From Geminicoccaceae bacterium (GTDB taxonomy: Bacteria > Pseudomonadota > Alphaproteobacteria > Geminicoccales > Geminicoccaceae), in assembly GCA_020638465.1 (NCBI GenBank), contig JACKIM010000001.1, forward strand, positions 682,001 through 746,000: a stretch of 64,000 nt of DNA, read 5' to 3'. Under the pieces are notes generated by a model. The model worked only from the letters and a program-made list of their open reading frames with translations, searched no databases and was not told the origin of the DNA. Below are positions 62,492 through 64,000 of this stretch, piece by piece (positions within the stretch are counted from its first letter, which is position 1; every line of letters begins with the position of its first letter). A program made the position numbers and the translations under genes.

Positions 62492-64000
62492 TCAGTTCGG
62501 TGCCCGGTGGCGGCGGCGGCCATCGCCACCGCGCCGCTCGCCACGTTCCCCACGCGGTTCGCGATCGCCCCGCGGTTCACGTGGCCTGCGTTCGATTTCG
62601 GAAACCTCACCGGTCTCCTGATCGACCGCGCGCATGCTCAGCTTGACCTTGCCGCGATCGTCGACCGCCAGAACCACGACCTTGACCTCATCACCCTCGT
62701 TGATGACGTCGGTCACCTTCTCGACGCGCTCATTGGCAAGTTCGGAGATGTGACAAAGGCCATCCTGCTGCCCCAGGAAGGTAATGAATGCGCCGAAATC
62801 GACGACCCGGGCCACCTTCCCATTGTACACCTTGCCGATCTCGGGTTTGGCGGTGAGACCGTATATCCAGTCGACCGCGCGCTGGGCGGCAACCGCATCG
62901 GTGGAAGCGACCTTGACCATGCCGGTATCGTCGATATCGACCTTGGTCCCGGTAGTCTCGGTGATCTCGCGGATCATCTTGCCACCTGGTCCAATCACCG
63001 CGCCGATCTTGTCCTGCGGGATCTGCAATGTGATCACCCGAGGTACTGAATCGCGCATCTCAGGACGCGGGATGCCGATGCATTTGGCCATCTCGCCCAG
63101 TATGTGGATACGCCCCGCCTTTGCCTGATCGAGAGCGACCTGCATGATCTCCTCGGTAATGCCGGCGATCTTGATGTCCATCTGCAGCGAGGTGACACCG
63201 GCTTCCGTACCGGCGACCTTGAAATCCATGTCTCCAAGATGATCCTCATCACCAAGGATGTCGGAGAGCACCTCGAAGCGGTCACCTTCCTTGATCAGCC
63301 CCATGGCGATACCAGCGACCGGGCGGGGCATGGGCACACCGGCATCCATCAACGCCAGCGATGTGCCGCAAACCGTGGCCATCGACGATGAACCGTTGCT
63401 TTCGGTGACCTCCGAAACCACGCGGATGGTGTAGGGGAACGCCTCCTTGCCGGGAAGCAGCGGGTGAGTCGCACGCCAGGCGAGCTTGCCGTGACCGACC
63501 TCCCGACGACCGGGCGAACCGATACGCCCCGTCTCACCCACCGAATAGGGCGGGAAGTTGTAGTGCAGCATATAGTTCTGCCGCATGTCACCTTCGAGCG
63601 CGTCGATCAGCTGTTCGTCCTGACCAGTGCCGAGAGTGGCCACCACCAGCGCCTGAGTTTCACCGCGGGTGAACAGCGCTGAGCCATGAACACGGGGCAG
63701 AACACCAACCTCAGCCACGATCGGCCGTACCGTCCGGGTATCACGCCCGTCGATGCGGGGCTTGCCATCAAGAATCGAGCCGCGAACGATTTCCTGCTCG
63801 AGATGCTTGAATTCGCCGGCGACAACCAGTTTCTGGTCGACATCCGCGTCTTCGGCCATGAAAGCGGTCATCGCCTGGTCGCGCACGACGGCCACCTTCG
63901 CGGTGCGTTCCTGCTTGACCCGCTCCGCGTAAGCTTCACGCAACGGCGTCTCGAAACGCTCCTTCATCTGGCCGTAAAGGACGCTGTTATCGACCTCCTT
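62492..64000 (-). CDS. pnp: Polyribonucleotide nucleotidyltransferase, C-terminal part
   Basis: The 3'-5' exoribonuclease of the RNA degradosome. The frame is open at base 64000 and the visible 502 residues start inside the protein (KEVDNSVLYGQ). They cover the end of the first RNase PH domain linker, the second RNase PH domain (GETQALVVATLGT, GDMRQNYMLHYNFPPYSVGE), the KH domain (IGAVIGPGGKMI) and the S1 domain (GKVARVVDFGAFITFL). The C-terminus is an Arg-rich RGG-like tail (RRPREPRGDREPRGERG...) ending RRRHRAPN. Partial gene only because of the window edge. Confidence 0.96.
   Translation of the reverse strand, partial: KEVDNSVLYGQMKERFETPLREAYAERVKQERTAKVAVVRDQAMTAFMAEDADVDQKLVVAGEFKHLEQEIVRGSILDGKPRIDGRDTRTVRPIVAEVGVLPRVHGSALFTRGETQALVVATLGTGQDEQLIDALEGDMRQNYMLHYNFPPYSVGETGRIGSPGRREVGHGKLAWRATHPLLPGKEAFPYTIRVVSEVTESNGSSSMATVCGTSLALMDAGVPMPRPVAGIAMGLIKEGDRFEVLSDILGDEDHLGDMDFKVAGTEAGVTSLQMDIKIAGITEEIMQVALDQAKAGRIHILGEMAKCIGIPRPEMRDSVPRVITLQIPQDKIGAVIGPGGKMIREITETTGTKVDIDDTGMVKVASTDAVAAQRAVDWIYGLTAKPEIGKVYNGKVARVVDFGAFITFLGQQDGLCHISELANERVEKVTDVINEGDEVKVVVLAVDDRGKVKLSMRAVDQETGEVSEIERRPREPRGDREPRGERGERRGGDGRRRHRAPN

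Noticed and set aside
1..64000. CRISPR array, prophage or defence island
   Set aside because: No spaced direct repeats, phage structural genes or restriction/toxin-antitoxin genes were seen on either strand.

Overview
This is a GC-rich bacterial chromosome segment, almost certainly from an alphaproteobacterium. The evidence is an Irr-type Fur regulator, the DnaA-like regulator HdaA, an ATP12 family chaperone, paired TamA/TamB, a non-haem nitronate monooxygenase and a propionyl-CoA carboxylase beta subunit. The gene orders argD-argF-hslO and purN-purM against DUF2066/CDP-alcohol transferase/hdaA also fit. The order Rhodospirillales or a near relative is my guess. Most of the window is ordinary core genome. 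The only mobile DNA seen is a transposase cut by the left edge. There is no CRISPR array, prophage or rRNA.

Layout. 1-760: truncated transposase and a candidate small RNA. 848-7500: envelope and exopolysaccharide block (enlarged AmpG permease, OPX export lipoprotein, outer-membrane barrel, metallophosphoesterase, galE). 7600-17200: MscS-type channel, TamA with a lipobox, TamB and an ABC-2 permease without ATPase. 17277-20924: argD, argF, hslO and a small lipoprotein. 20966-23108: class III aminotransferase plus a beta-keto acid cleavage enzyme. 23157-28204: a compact type II secretion cassette (GspC/N-like, G, H, I, J, K, L, M) without D, E or F. 28406-30819: cupin, SDR, TbpB-like lipoprotein, tRNA-Thr. 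30920-34743: HIU hydrolase, two tandem secreted alginate-lyase-like (PL5-type) proteins, N-formylglutamate amidohydrolase, tRNA-Leu. 35051-35980: diguanylate cyclase behind an AT-rich region with a 27-bp palindrome. 36130-40648: fabD-fabG-acpP-fabF-mltG. 40678-46482: SDR, gmk, rsmA, surA, lptD. 46704-49147: pepA, holC, ndk. 49327-53586: purN and purM divergent from DUF2066, a CDP-alcohol transferase and hdaA. 53590-64000: SDR lacking the usual Tyr-Lys pair, anmK, pccB, ATP12 chaperone, HAD phosphatase, hydroxyacid dehydrogenase, SH3 protein, irr, nitronate monooxygenase and pnp, which runs off the right edge.

How it fits together. Cell-envelope biology dominates: outer-membrane assembly (TamA/TamB, SurA, LptD), murein turnover (AmpG, AnmK, MltG), exopolysaccharide export (OPX plus barrel, GalE), type II secretion and a possible secreted polysaccharide-lyase pair. 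The points most worth a second look are the candidate sRNA at 667-757, the lipidated TamA, the tandem PL5-like proteins, the palindromes upstream of the diguanylate cyclase and of irr, and the SDR with SxxxR in place of YxxxK. I found no clearly new multi-gene defence or mobile system. All starts, folds and promoters were read by eye.
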